Below are positions 1-11,240 of a stretch of 64,000 nucleotides of DNA, one piece after another. The notes under the pieces are model-generated. The model had not been told where the DNA came from. It made no database searches and worked only from the letters and a program-made list of their open reading frames with translations. Position 1 is the first letter of the stretch. Each line of letters begins with the position of its first letter. Source of the stretch: Anthoceros angustus (taxonomy: Eukaryota > Streptophyta > Anthocerotopsida > Anthocerotales > Anthocerotaceae); contig MU008165.1 of the NCBI GenBank assembly GCA_010909165.1, positions 2,046,001-2,110,000 on the forward strand, written 5' to 3'. Made by a program: the position numbers and the translations under genes.

Positions 1-6
1 CTCCAC

Positions 7-427
7 GGTGTGTGGTGAGGCCCCAGAAATCCGTCGGCGTGGGTATCTCCGGTCCGTTAAGGACCGCCATACCGCCGTCCGGAGTGAGTCTGGTTGGGGA
101 CTCGGACTAATCGGGACCCTTAGGTCTGTCCGTCTGATAGGCCCTTTGACCTCCTTGGCCCTTTTATACCGGCTCCTTCTCCATGTCTCCACTTAGGGTG
201 GGCGGACGTGAAAGTTCGAACTAGCCGCTTTCCTCTCCTCGTGAGGGATAGGGCCGGCTCTAGGTGGGGTTCTGATGACCCGCCCGTGGGCGTCCCATTG
301 CCTTCTTCTTGCCTCTTCGCCTCCACGCCGCTCGGTCGGCGGGGTAAGGGCATCCTTGAGGCGGTGGGGTTGGGCGGGTGCTTCCTCTTCTCCATCTCTC
401 CCTTAAGTCGGGAGCTCGGCGGTGTCA
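7..427. repeat. Direct repeat copy 1, LTR-like GC-rich block
   Basis: This block is repeated at 914-1348 in the same orientation. Both begin TGTG(T)GG and run through aggccccA, then 'ggtccgttaaggaccgcc', then 'cacttagggt' and end at 'gctcggcggtgtcat'. Read on the minus strand, copy 1 has a TATA-like word (ggtataaaag, near 162-171), so a minus-oriented LTR is possible. I found no adjacent primer-binding site, so the LTR call is inference. No convincing gene is present; the overlapping open frames are GC-rich shadows. Confidence 0.55.
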
Positions 428-913
428 TCTTGAGGCTTGCATGGCGCTCTGCCCTCCCTCCATCGCCGGTTCCGGTCTCGGCGGTAGTGGTCCCTGGGTC
501 GCCGCAGCCTCCGCCTCCTCGCCCCCGCCGAGCCTCCAACGCCTAGCTCTACTCTTGCCGGGCACCTCCGCCAACTCTTTGGCTTCCTCCGTCGGCGTGC
601 TTCCTCCAGCTTCCTTGCTGCCTCCTTTTCCCAAGACAGTCCTCCGCTGCGCTGCATCTCCCAGCGTGCATCATTGACCACCCGGTGGAGCGCTATCCTC
701 ACAGGTGGACTGGCCTGCGTTTCTGATCGGCCTTCTCCTCTTCGACTCGAGGACTCCGCCTTCTTCTTGTGCACTGTGATACCTCCATCGACCACAGCTC
801 CACCATTTGCCTCCGGGTGGCCTCCACTTCTTGGGTCTCTCTGCCATCCTGTAGAGTCCCCATAACATGCCGCGTCCATGACGGCCGCCAACTCTTTGGC
901 TTCCTCCAGCCTC
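428..913. other. GC-rich spacer without a recognisable gene
   Basis: Pyrimidine-rich on the plus strand. Open frames exist on both strands because stops are rare at this composition, but none shows a motif. The phrase 'cgccaactctttggcttcctcc' occurs at about 568 and 888, showing further internal duplication. Confidence 0.5.
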
Positions 914-1348
914 AGTGTGGAGGCCCCAAGAAACTGGCCGAGGCGTAGGTATCTCCCGGTCCGTTAAGGACCGCCATACCGCCGTCCGGAGTGAGTCTGG
1001 GTTGGGGACTCCGGACCCAATCAGGACCCTTAGGTCCTGTCCGTCCTGAGTAGGCCCTTTGACCTCCTTGGCCCTTTTCGCCACCAGCTCCTTCTCCGCA
1101 CGTCTCCACTTAGGGTCGGGCGGACGTGAGGGAGTTCGGGAACTAGCCCGCTTTCCTCTCCTCGTAGGGGATAGGACCGGCTCTAGGTGGGGTTCTTGAT
1201 GACCCTTGCCGTGGGCGTCTCGCCCTTCTTCTTGCCTCTTCGCCTCCACCACTCGGTCGGCAGGTAAGCTGAGTCCTTGAGACGGCAGGTGGGGTTGTGT
1301 GCTTCCTCTTCCATCTCCCTTCTCGTCTCACGGCTCGGCGGTGTCATG
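914..1348. repeat. Direct repeat copy 2, LTR-like GC-rich block
   Basis: Second copy of the block at 7-427, offset about 907 bp. It differs mainly by short indels and by loss of the minus-strand TATA-like word (the plus strand reads cccttttcgccacc). It ends abruptly at 'ggtgtcat', where composition switches to AT-rich. Confidence 0.55.
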
Positions 1349-1765
1349 CCGCAGTGATATTAATCTACTTGGCTTAGTGTTTGATTAGCATTAATTAATC
1401 TAATTACTTATCTTTAAGTAAGTAGTATTAATTAATCTAAGGTGCTTATGTTAATTAAGCATTGATTAGTGTTAATTAAACATGGTTAGCTAAGTGGATA
1501 AGCTCCAATATGCTTTGGCATATTCCTTGCATATTATAGTGTATTCTTAGGATACAATAGCTAAGTGGATAAGCTCAAGTAATATGCTTTGGCATATTCC
1601 TTGCATATTATAGTGTCAAAGCATATTACTTGCATATTATAGTGTATTCTTAGGATATTTCTGGCATATGCTGATGCCAATAGGATATCTTAGGAATATG
1701 CCGATGCTAGGGTCTAGTATATCTAGACCCTTCCATTGAGGACAAGCTCAGATCATAGCTTGTCC
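1349..1765. repeat. AT-rich stretch with short direct repeats and hairpins
   Basis: Several TTAATTAA-type palindromic words come first. Then 'tagctaagtggataagctc' appears at about 1487 and 1558, and 'ttggcatattccttgcatat' appears twice near 1515 and 1588, with a third partial copy after 1617. Self-complementary words follow: ggtctag...ctagacc near 1711-1730 and gaggacaagct...agcttgtcctc near 1737-1766. No coding potential is seen. Confidence 0.6.
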
Positions 1766-1916
1766 TCTAGATATGCAATGCAAGAGCGTTGTGAGGAGGC
1801 CAAAGGCGACCCGAGAGCTGTGAGGAATTTGCGTGTTGTTCTGGGAGAGTGTTTGTGCCACGACGTGCGAGCTACTTCCTCCTGTGACTATGATCTCGTG
1901 TGTGTACACTAGATAG

Positions 1917-2049
1917 GCCGTGCTAGGCTTAGTGTGATGCTAGGCGATGCTAGGCGATGCTAGGCGACGCTAGGCAATGCTAGACGATGCTAGGCGATGC
2001 TAGGTGACGCTAGGCGATGCTAGGCCGTGCTAGGCGAGGCGACGCTAGC
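1917..2049. repeat. 10-bp minisatellite
   Basis: About twelve head-to-tail variants of a 10-bp unit, gatgctaggc, with changes such as gacgctaggc, aatgctagac and gtgctaggc. There are no spacers, so it is a simple tandem repeat and not a CRISPR. Confidence 0.9.
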
Positions 2050-2488
2050 TCTTTAAGCAAGTAGGCAAGGGACTCTTTAAAGTGTGCCCAAGGCTTGAGG
2101 CCACAAGTACTTTGCCCTGGCCACAAGTACTTGCCCCCCACAGCAGATATCTATGGGATATATCGGCCATATGTGATGCCTTCATGTGACTGCGACCCTC
2201 ATTCTCACGGCCCTTCACTTGCAGGGGATCCGTGATCTGGTATTGTTGGGATTTCGTGCGGGTGCAGTTTATGCAGCACTTTGGTGGCGAAGGTTGTCTC
2301 CTGGCACATCTGCGGTGATTGGAAGTGGGAAAACGGGCTGATCTTCTCCACAGTGTATATCGGCATTATTCTCGCTATTTATCGAACGGGTGTACTCGAA
2401 CACTTGCCAACAGACTAAGGCGCTCTGCTTCATTTGTTGGCTTTGACCTGGCCCACACCGGCTCGAGCCTACCCTGGAGTGATTTGTT
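2050..2488. other. Non-coding lead-in to the LINE
   Basis: Contains a small duplication ('ccacaagtact', near 2100 and 2121). Composition becomes balanced from about 2240. This may be the LINE 5' untranslated region. No RNA gene or clear promoter was recognised. Confidence 0.4.
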
Positions 2489-3672
2489 ATGGGTTCTGAC
2501 TTGCTGGAAGGCAGCATGCAAGGTCCATTGCCTACAGGGGTTACTGCGTATTGACGGATTCCAAGGAGTATTCAGAATCACAAGCTCCCTCGTCCAAAGG
2601 TGCAAGGTGCAAAAATAAAATCGACAGATTATTCAAGTCCTTCCAAACGGATATTAAAAGTTGCAATCGATCTTCCGCTTCCCAGTCGAAAGTTACATGA
2701 GTAAGTCAAGTCCAAGTTTCCAAGCAACTTTTTCAAGACAAAATTCAGTCTCAAGAGCTGGACATTGCTGCACTCCAAAAGAAGCTGGATCTTCAACTTC
2801 CAACAATACAAGCAGATCTAGTCCAGCATCGGCACCAAATTGCTTCCCTCAACAAGCAATTGCCTACCTACTTGCCCAAGACGGCTGTTCCTCAGCTGAA
2901 ATCAGATTTCCTGGAACATCACCAGCATCATATGGATTCTTTCAAGCAGGATCTTTCTACAGATTATATGCTCAACAAGGAGATGCCACAATTCAGAGAG
3001 GACCTCATGCACCGTGCCTCCACTTCTATGGATGCCAAGTGCTTGGTCAAACAATTTGTGCAAAGAGAATTGCAGGACCTATCTGGTAAATTGTCTATTT
3101 CAAAGCTCGAAGTGGCAGACCACATTTACGCAACCAAACAATTCGTTACAGCGGAGGTGGAAAAGTTGGGCAATGGCTTGGTTCAGGCCCCAATCCTGCC
3201 TGCTGCTGCTCCTCAGAGCCTGCCAGGCTCGCCTTCAGACGCAGTGAATGCAACTATTGTTGAATCTCAGGAGCGGATGAAGCGCTCCCTTAATCTCCGA
3301 GTGACAGGCTTACGGAATTCTGGAACTGCGCAGGAGGTGGTGTCTGAGTTCCTAGCCACTAAGCTCCAACTACCTCGAATATCCTTCCAGAATGCTTGGC
3401 TCGTTGGGAAGGACCCTGGTCGCCCAACTGTTTTCCTCATCCGTTTCTACTCTGTCCAGGATCGGCTCCAAGTCTTGCGGGCCCGCACTAATTTGCGGGG
3501 CCAAAATATTTTTATCGCAGATGATTTAACCAAGTTGCAGGTCAAGACCAAGTATGCCCAGATGCCTGCCTTCAGGGAGGCTCGGGCGGCGGGGAAAATC
3601 GCATTTTTCCATGGGGACCGTCTGTTTATCAAGGATGCCACAAGCATCCAGGATGGGCTGCCGGACTTATGA
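2489..3672 (+). pseudogene. L1-type LINE ORF1 (coiled coil + RRM-like RNA-binding protein), broken
   Basis: The probable start is the ATG at 2489 (MGSDLLEG). A frame change near 2540 leads into the main frame, which is interrupted by TGA at 2698-2700 and then open to 3672. Residues coded by about 2700-3100 are rich in Q, L, K, E and D and predict a coiled coil (KLDLQLPTIQADL). The part from about 3280 (RSLNLRVTGLRNSG) to 3640 resembles the RRM-like core and C-terminal domain of L1 ORF1 proteins: TVFLIRFYSVQDRLQVL, then IFIADDLT, then GDRLFIKD. ORF1 proteins of this class bind LINE RNA as trimers and act as chaperones. The TGA could come from CGA by deamination of a methylated C. I see no zinc knuckle. 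Confidence 0.8.
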
Positions 3673-5336
3673 GGTCTGCGGCCCGCAAGGCCCACTCCGG
3701 GTCCATCCTTAGGATGGCTTCCTGGAATTGCAATGGTTCTTTATGGGCACAACCAGGTGGTATGCTCCACCTTACAGCGGGCCACGACTTGATCTTTCTC
3801 ACGGAAACTCACGAACACCGGGCAGAAATCTTCCCACTTTTCCCAATTTCCTTTCCTTCTCTTTATTCAGGAATTATGTTTCTTCCAAGACACCCAAAGC
3901 TGCGGGTGGTGTGGCTTGCTTTTTCCGATCTTCTCTCTCACAATTCATCACTGTGGTAAGGGAGGACTCTTTGGCGAGAGTTTTGTGGATCAGGGTCTCG
4001 GCAATGATTCTTCCATCTAATCGTCATTTATTCATAGCATGTTGCTATTTTCCACCTCAGGGTTCTCCCCATGCCAAAGGCCAGCCTCCTATGACATTTC
4101 AAGACCTTTCAGAAGATCTCATGCATTTTATGCCTCTTGGGGATATCTTGTTGGTTGGAGACTTTAATGCTTGGACATCCTCCGAGCAATCTCCTATCTA
4201 TGCACCGGATGACCAACAAAAGTTATTCCCGCTTGATCTTGCTGAGGTTGGCCTCCAGAGACGGTCTGATGATCCGCACCAGGTTAATGTTTTTGGCAGG
4301 GCTCTTCTCAACCTGGTGGAGTCGCACAGCCTATTTATTTTCAATGGACTTCCTCAATGGCCTGGGAGCGAGAGGATTACCCACTATGCTCCTTCAGGTC
4401 AACTTCCTGCTGTCCTTGATTACGTCATTGGAGAGGCTTCCTTTCTTTCTTGTTCACCAATTGCGGTCTCGACTTCAAGCCTCTTGAGTCGACCATGTCT
4501 TCATTCTTGGCATATATCCTATGACAAACGATGCTGCTGCTCCAATCCCACAAGTCTTCTAGAGTCCACTTTTCCCTCAACCATCGTCTTGCTTCCCAAT
4601 ACTCCTCTCTTCTAAAAAGTCCTTGTGCCATTCCTCTTGGCCTTCCCTTCTCCCAACAAGCCCTTTGCCTTCACTTACGCCATGCTATCTTACGCATAAA
4701 ATCTTTCCCCTAAACCTTGTCATCTGTCAAGCTCTCCAACCTGCTCCTCGCCACCCTTGGTTTGATGATGAATGCAAACGTCTCCGCTTTCATACTCATA
4801 AGTGCCTCCGTGCTCTCAATGTCCCATCCAAGTCTCATCATTCCCCGCTGTACAAGGCTATTGTCAAGCCTTATAAGGCTCTTATTGCTGTCAAAAAGTC
4901 TGCTTTCTTTTCCTCCCAGCGTGATCGCCTCTTGAGGCTTCTCAGAGAATCTCCTGGTGGTGCTGCTTTTTGGAAGGAGTTTCACTCTCATCGAACAATC
5001 TTATTGGAGGCCTCTCCTGAGCTTATCAAGTATGTGCAAACTCTCTTCTTAGAATCTGTTCCCCTTGTGAGTCTCGGGATCACAGGATCAAGCATTCCTC
5101 GACCTCATTCGGCTATCAACAAACTCGGATCTGGGAGAGCCTCGACCTGCGGATATCCACGGAGAACTTTTCTCTTATGCTCCTCATTGTGCCCCTCCCT
5201 TAGCTTTGTTCAATGAGGCTTTAGTCCATGGTTTTCCTGAGGCATGGTGTTGGAATGACATTCATTCCATCTTCAAGACAGGTGACCCACAGCTCCCGCC
5301 CAACTACAGGTATATCATGGTTGAGTCCATCTTCGC
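3669..5336 (+). pseudogene. LINE ORF2, 5' part: APE-type endonuclease and start of reverse transcriptase
   Basis: The start ATG at 3669 overlaps the ORF1 stop in ATGA. The apurinic-like endonuclease is recognised from SWNCNG (about 3720), FLTETH (about 3795), GDFNAW (about 4157), LDYVIG (about 4414) and VDH (4488-4496, the SDH motif). An RT-proximal linker with WFDDEC (4758-4775) follows, then NDIHSIFKTGDPQLPPNYR (about 5256-5310), where the RT domain begins. The frame changes near 3880, near 4470 and between 5000 and 5200, so it is not translatable as given. The frame continues at 11900 after an insertion: ...ESIFA | KIFSACL. The product would nick target DNA and prime reverse transcription there. 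Confidence 0.85.
5332..5336. repeat. Target-site duplication TTCGC, left
   Basis: TTCGC directly precedes TGTGGTAGGG and is repeated at 11900-11904 directly after CCACA. Removing the insert and one copy restores the ORF2 reading frame (GTT GAG TCC ATC TTC GCC AAG ATC). Confidence 0.85.
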
Positions 5337-6190
5337 TGTGGTAGGGAAAACCCGGGGCACTCCCGAGGTCCTCCCACTATAGCGGCCACACTTATCCCAC
5401 TGTCGCTTCGTACGTTGGGTTTCGTCCCATGAGACTTGTGTGAAAATTCGAGGCCTTGTGGTACCAATCGCTACCTGCAGAGACACAACTTCTCGGCCTT
5501 CTAAACAAGCAAGGCGCCCTCTACTCTCCCTCTTCTTGCGGTGCACCGCACCTTTGCTCGAAAAATCACCAATCCTCGACCTACAGCGACACAACACTTG
5601 CAGGTCTGCCTTAGCGTGAGGAGCCTATCACGGGCGCCCAGGACCCCCGATCCACACGCGATTTCGTCCCTACTTCTAAGACCACTCTTCTCCACTCGGG
5701 GAGCTCTTTTACTTGCAGTTGGGATTCGTCCCTTAGGCTGCACTGTGGCCTTCCACTAACACCTACACCTCTAATCCTCTACTCATCTTCTCATCTCCTC
5801 ATCCTCTTCCTCCTATTCTAACCTCGATTCGGGCTTCTTGGTTTCGACTTTACAGCTGGCTCACAGGTCGGCCTCCACCAAGTTCTTCCTTGGGCGGTTG
5901 CTATGAGTTTGACACGTGAGAACCTCCGAGTCTTTCCTGTAGTCTACCCTCAAGCCGAGTTCTGGGCATTTGCCACACACCCAAAGCAAAGCAATTTCAC
6001 GGCAACCATTCACAAGGGAGCAACTCGTTTAGGCACTTGCGGTGAGCAAGTCCTCCACCAAGCACTCCGACCACCGCGACTTCCTCTCTACGGACTGCGT
6101 TGGCTCAGACGGATGGAATTTGTATGGCAAAGGCAAGACATGATACTTTACTTTGTGAAATCCTCCTCCTCTTATAGGAGGCCTTCCACA
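5337..6190 (-). repeat. Possible 3' LTR of the insertion
   Basis: Begins TGTGGTAGGG and could end at ...GGCCTTCCACA (6190), giving TG...CA ends. On the minus strand this boundary is preceded by a purine-rich word (aagggaggttgta). A TATAAGAGG word lies just inside. The block at about 5382-5430 ('tagcggccacacttatccca', then ctgtcg and ttcgtac) is shared with the second insertion at 12491-12540. Boundaries are tentative. Confidence 0.4.
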
Positions 6191-6719
6191 TACAACCTCC
6201 CTTAGGTGACCCTCTGCGGTCACCTTTTCCAATTTTCTATTATTTCCTACAGACATTTAATGTATGGCACCTAAATCTATTATGCATCCTTGGTAAATTC
6301 TATTCTAGTAACTTCACCTAAGACCATCCTTAAGGATGTCGGACATCACCTATCCTTCCTATTCCCCAAAGCTCATTTATGGTCATTGACCATTCTAGTC
6401 TTCACCTCTGGGGTGGGGACATGCCCTTGTGGATTGGCTCCCTCGCCCTCCTTTTGCTCTGTCCCTTCCCGGATCTTGTCATCTTCCTAATGTGTGGGGC
6501 AAGTACAATCTGCCTTCCCGTCCCCTTCCTAATGTGTGGGGCAAGTACAATCTGCCCTTCCTCCATCTCCAGGGCGCTCTCCATCATCGCCCCTCCGGCC
6601 TCGCGCCTTCCTCGCCCTGGCGCCCTTCTCGGCCTCCGCGGTAGTCGCGCGGACTACGGTAGTGACTACGGTAGTGACTACTTGGTACCTTCTCCTTCCT
6701 TCCTCTCTTCTTCCTCCGG
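6191..6719. repeat. Internal region of the insertion with a 41-bp tandem duplication
   Basis: The phrase 'ttcctaatgtgtggggcaag' plus 'tacaatctgcc' occurs twice in tandem, at about 6485-6525 and 6526-6560. A short stutter 'acggtagtgact' lies at 6656-6680. No gene recognised. Confidence 0.6.
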
Positions 6720-7745
6720 TGATGTCTTGGGTTGAATCTTTTGCTCCTTCCTTTGTTTTGTCCATACCTATCATGGAGCATCTTCAAAATCTTCCCCATT
6801 GTCATGTTTACTAATCTCTCGGGCCTTCTTGCGTTGGTCTCCTCTCGGCTGGCTCCTTCCCTTGCTCGTGGGGAGAACTTCTCACCCTCCTTCTTCCTCG
6901 GTCGGACCCCCTCTCCTCCGGTGGGGTTGTCTCCCCCACCTCCTCTTCCTCCTTCTTCCTCTCCGGCCCCTTCATCGGCCCGCGGCCCGACTCCCCCGAT
7001 CTCAGCGCCCGTGGGCTGCCTACCGGTAGTCAGCGGACTACCGGTAGTCAGCGGACTACGGTAGTGGTCTGGTGGTGACCCCAGGAGGCTTTCCCCCTCC
7101 TTGCTCTGCGCCATCTTCCTTTGGCGCTCGCGCCTCCTTCACCTCGACTCCTCAGTTCCTCGGAGTCCATCACATCAAAATCGGAGGCCTCACTGCACTG
7201 TTGCAGCTCCTTCATCATCATGAGGACCCAATGTCCTCCTCTTGGCCAACGCAGATCTCATTGTTGGCCTTCAAAATCTATTGTGGAGGGCCCCAAGCTG
7301 ATGCATTTGGAGATCATCAATCTCAGTGGGCCACTCTCCATCTTCACACCTACCTTTGTAGGCGTCCCTCTGAGGTGGTCAATTCCCCACCTTGACATGG
7401 AGGTCACATTCTCCTCCCTTGCTTCCTTATTTGGTGGCCAATTTTGCACGAAGGGCATAATCACGCCCAAAACCTTCCTTCCTCACCATTCTATGTACCA
7501 CCTTCTTGTGGTACTCCTCCTCTGGAACCTCCTTTGTTCCAAGTCCTCTATTTTGAGCAAGCCCTTCCTCTCCTTGCCAAGCATCTTTCGCTCCGGCTCT
7601 GGTCTTGGTGAATTTCAGCTCGGCGCTTCTCTTCCAAATCAGGGTCTTCTCAACTCTTCCTTCATGTCCGGATGATGGCTTGGTAGCCATCACTGCTCTT
7701 GCGTCCATTGCGAGACCTTCTCCTTCCTAGTGCCTGTTTTGCCCT
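6720..7745 (-). repeat. Tandem duplication inside the insertion, copy 1
   Basis: About 1.0 kb repeated at 7860-8884. Shared landmarks on the plus strand are 'ccatacctatcatggagcat' (6760, 7869, 7912), 'tgtaccaccttcttgtggta' (7495, 8630) and 'gatggcttggtagccatcac' (7673, 8811). A minus-strand coding remnant lies in both copies. Confidence 0.8.
7427..7708 (-). pseudogene. Unrecognised retroelement-internal frame, copy 1
   Basis: Minus-strand frame beginning MDARAVMATKPSSGHEG, rich in K, R, E and A (KTLIWKRSAELKFTK, then KEVPEEEYHKKVVHRM). It recurs almost unchanged at 8458-8844, so it existed before the duplication. The composition would suit a gag-like or helical linker region, but no family motif is visible and I assign no function. 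Confidence 0.35.
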
Positions 7746-7859
7746 TTTCTCCTCGCACCTGGCGCGCCTCTCGGCCGCGGTGATGCGGCTTGGTGACTAC
7801 CCTACATGGTGGTAACTTTCTACTGGTATCTTCAGTATCTTCTTCTTCTTCTTCCTCCG

Positions 7860-8884
7860 GTGATGTCCATACCTATCATGGAGCATCTTCATCTTCCTTT
7901 GTTTGATTTGTCCATACCTATCATGGAGCATCTTCAAAATCTTCCCCATTGTGATGTTGACTCCTAATCTCCGGGCCTTCTTTGTTGGTCTCCTCCTGGC
8001 CTTCCTTGCTCGTGGGGAGAACTTCTCACCCTCCTTCTTCCTCCGGCCTTCTTGTGGTACTCCTCCTCTCCTCGGTGGGGTTGTCTCTCCCACCACCTCC
8101 TCTTCTCCGCCTCTGGGGCCCCCTTCATCGGCCCGGCGACTCCCCTAGCGGCGTGGTGGGTGCTTGCTACCGGTAGTCAGCGGACTACGTGGTAATAGTG
8201 GTCTGTCACCTGGTAGGTTGACCCCGGAGGTGGGCTTTCCCCCTCCTTGCTCTGCGCCATCTTCCTTGGCGCGCTCTCACCTCTCCGACTCCTCAGTTCC
8301 TCGAGTCCGGCCTCATCAAAATCGGAGGCCTCTGCACTGTTGCAGCTCCTTCTGTCATCATCATGAGGACCCAATGTCCTCCTCTTGGCCAAGATCTCAT
8401 TGTTGGCCTTCAAAATCTATTGTGGTGGGCCCCAAGCTGATGTGCATTTGGAGATCATCAATCTCCATGGGCCACTCTCCATCTCACACCTACCTTTGTA
8501 GGCGTCCCTTGGTGGTCAATTCCCCACCTTGACATGGAGGTTACATTCTCCTCCCTTGCTTCCCCTTTGGTGGCCAATTTTGCACGAAGGGCATAATCAC
8601 AAAATCCCCGCTTCCTTACTACCATTCTATGTACCACCTTCTTGTGGTACTCCTCCTCTGGAACCTCCTTTGTTCCAAGTCCTCTATTTTGAGCAAGCCC
8701 TTCCTCTCCTTGCCAAGCATCTTTCGCTCCGGCTCTGGTCTTGGTGAATTTCAGCTCGGCGCTTCTCTTCCAAATCAGGGTCTTCTCAACTCTTCCTTCA
8801 TGTCCGGATGATGGCTTGGTAGCCATCACTGCTCTTGCGTCCATTGCGAGACCTTCTCCTTCCTAGTGCCTGTTTTGCCCTTTC
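7860..8884 (-). repeat. Tandem duplication inside the insertion, copy 2
   Basis: Second copy of 6720-7745. Differences are mostly short indels. The 27-bp phrase around 'acctatcatggagcatcttc' is itself doubled here (7869 and 7918). Confidence 0.8.
8458..8844 (-). pseudogene. Unrecognised retroelement-internal frame, copy 2
   Basis: Same protein start as 7427-7708 but open further downstream (EAREENVTSMSRWGIDH), reaching 128 codons. Comparing the copies shows copy 1 is cut short by an indel near 7430. Function unknown. Confidence 0.35.
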
Positions 8885-9531
8885 TTGCTCTAATTGGGCA
8901 AAATGCTCCTCCGCCTTTTGCCTGAATCCCTTGGGTTGTTGCTCGAATGGCTCTTTCTTGGTTTGTGACCTTCCCTCAGGACCTTTTCCTTGCGCTCATC
9001 CATGAGGTCGGCTGGAGCTTCTCTGACCTTTCCAACTTGGCTGCCTTTTCGTCGGACTCCATGGCCTCCAATTGCCATTTGGTCCTGCCTTCCCGCCATG
9101 TCTTGAGCTTTCACTTCCTCTTGGCATGCCCACAAGGAGGCTGCTAGCTCCCTAGCCCCTTCAAATCCACATGGTGAGTGCTTCACAAGCACTCGGCAAT
9201 TCTCCTAGGGTCCTAATTCCACCCCTTTCTTCTTCTTTGGAAATCTCCAGCTCTCCGCCTCTCCATCAGCGGCCAGTCCCTCACGTCGCTCCATCCGCTC
9301 TCCACCAGCGGAGATGGTGGCCTAGCGCCGCCCGGCTCTGTTTCTCCTTCCCTTCCACCGTGGGCTGCACTACGTGGTGCACCCCCTGTGGTGTGCTCCA
9401 GCGGTGATGCGCCTACCTACCATGGTGGGCGCCTACCACGGTAGTCCGCCCACCCCTTGGGTGTGCCTCCCTGGGGTAGGTGAGATCTGGGCACCCAATG
9501 GTGGGGACTCCCCCACCCAGGCGTAGTTCTC
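8885..9531. other. GC-rich stretch of the insertion without a clear gene
   Basis: Short, palindrome-like words built on 'accacggtagtc' and 'ctaccatggtgggcg' cluster at about 9405-9460. Open frames occur on both strands without motifs. Confidence 0.4.
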
Positions 9532-10253
9532 TCATAGACTACCATTGGCCTTCCTTGGCCGGTTCACTCCCTCCTCTTGCTTGCTCTTGTGGGGAAAGAT
9601 TCCCACTCGGCAACCTTGCCATCTTCTCCTCTTGCCTAGCATGCTTGTGGAGTCGACCTCCACTTCTTCCATAATGCAAAGGCAAGGCCTTTCCAAACCT
9701 CGGTGGAGATGGATGACCTCAAAGGGATGCCATGCATCTTCAAGCTCCTTGCTTGTGAGAAGTCCCTCTGCTTTCCCAAATGCACCAAATAGGTGCCGAG
9801 GCATGGCTCGGCCTTCCTCATCCACGAATTTGGCTTGAGGAGCTTCTCCGGTGGTGGATGTATGTTTATACATAATGGTTCCCCAATCCGCTATTCTATG
9901 GAAATCTTCCACAAAAATTGGAGGAAGTTGGTGCGAATAAGTTCTGGTAATTCACCAACCCCAGCACAATCTTTGCAAAGAGCCTCCACGTCAGCTCCTT
10001 GATGCTCTCTGTTTTCCAGCCATTCTTGGCGTGGGCCTTCACCCCTCCATCCATCATGTCAAGGAACTCTTGTGGGATTTCGGAGAGGGCCGTCCTCTTC
10101 CCTCCATTCGACCTTTCGAGGAGAGCAATTCGAGCTCTCCTCCTCTCCATACACTGCCAATGCTTTTACGGTCCAAAGAAGGGGATCCGCTCGAGCATTC
10201 CTTTTCCTAACGCGCAGGGTCGCTCGATTGATGGAGATTGATGAAGCACTCAA
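9532..10253 (-). pseudogene. Minus-strand protein remnant, possibly gag
   Basis: Reading from about 10250 down to 9530, frames change but the content is protein-like: GVKAHAKNGWKTESIKEL, LTWRLFAKIVLGLVNYQNL, FHRIADWGTIMYKHTS, and EEGRAMPRHLFGAFGK. At least three frame changes separate them. The position in the insertion suggests a gag-type region. I recognise no zinc knuckle or capsid signature, so gag is inference only. Confidence 0.35.
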
Positions 10254-10469
10254 TCAACTCCAAATTGGTGTAGGCCCATTGGCGGCCATACACCCATCCC
10301 AATTGGATGTTCTCTTCCGCAAAATTAACCCACCAAGTCTCGGGGTTGAGCTGCAAGAACGTAGAATTGAGGCATCAAAAGCTCGCCTCCCGGGCGGCGC
10401 AATACCTGCTTTTTGCCCTTCCTCCTTCGAAGAGGAACCTTGGCGCCTTTTCCCTTGCCTTTCCTTTCC

Positions 10470-10815
10470 TCCTCGAGGCATGGCAATGCCTTCCTTCCCA
10501 AATGTTTCAGGTGGAAGAGATTATTTTCCGATTCGGATACTACCAACCTCGTGCTCGCTTCCTGGTGCTCCTCCTTCCGAGCTAGAAGCTAGGGCCCAAA
10601 CAAACACCACGGCAGCATCGGGCAGCCTTCGAATCACTCTCGCCTCCTTCCAAAGGCGCCTGCCACCCTGCACTCGGCCGCCACTGGTGCTCCAACTTTC
10701 ACCGCCGCCCTCCTTGGTGTTTTCCTGCCTCCGGCGCTCACACCCTCACCCGCTCCACCTCCTTTCCTTTCCTTCTTCGCCAATCACTGGAGCTAGGGTT
10801 TTCTAGCCTTCAACG
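10470..10815. repeat. Tandem duplication, copy 1 (10.5 kb)
   Basis: About 350 bp repeated at 10880-11240, offset about 410 bp. Shared words are 'cctcgaggcatggcaatgcc', 'agagattattttccgattcg' and 'ctagaagctagggccc'. Both copies end at 'ggagctagggttt'. Confidence 0.75.
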
Positions 10816-10879
10816 CACAAACACTGCCTTCTTCTCGCGCCTTTCCTTCCTCGGCGGCGATGGCGATGGCGGCTTCCTT

Positions 10880-11240
10880 CCTTTCCTCACCTCGAGGCAT
10901 GGCAATGCCTCCTTCCCAAATGTTTGAGAAGAGATTATTTTCCGATTCGGATACTACCAACCTCGCTCTGCTCTGTGCTCCTCCTTCTCACTAGAAGCTA
11001 GGGCCCTGAAACACCAGCAAGGTTAATTGTGAGGCTCTTGGCTTCACTCTCTCGCTTCCTCCTTCCAAAGGCGCCCTCGGCCCGGTCGGCCTCCTGGTCA
11101 AGCGCTCTGGTGCTCCAACTTTCACCGTCAGCCTCCCTTGGTGTTTTCCTAGCAGCTCCTGGCGCTTCTCACACTCCACAGCGACTGCCTCTTCTCCACC
11201 TCCTTTCCTTTCCTTCTCCAATCAGGAGCTAGGGTTTCCT
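10880..11240. repeat. Tandem duplication, copy 2 (10.9 kb)
   Basis: Second copy of 10470-10815, with several short deletions (for example, around the plus-strand word 'aaatgttt(caggtgg)agaag'). Confidence 0.75.

Noticed and set aside
120-1331. Long overlapping open frames on both strands at the left end
   Set aside because: They arise from GC-rich, stop-poor sequence, differ between the two repeat copies, and show no motif.
914-1348. Definite LTR pair with 7-427
   Set aside because: No primer-binding site, polypurine tract, target duplication or coding interior of retroelement type lies between them; kept only as a direct repeat.
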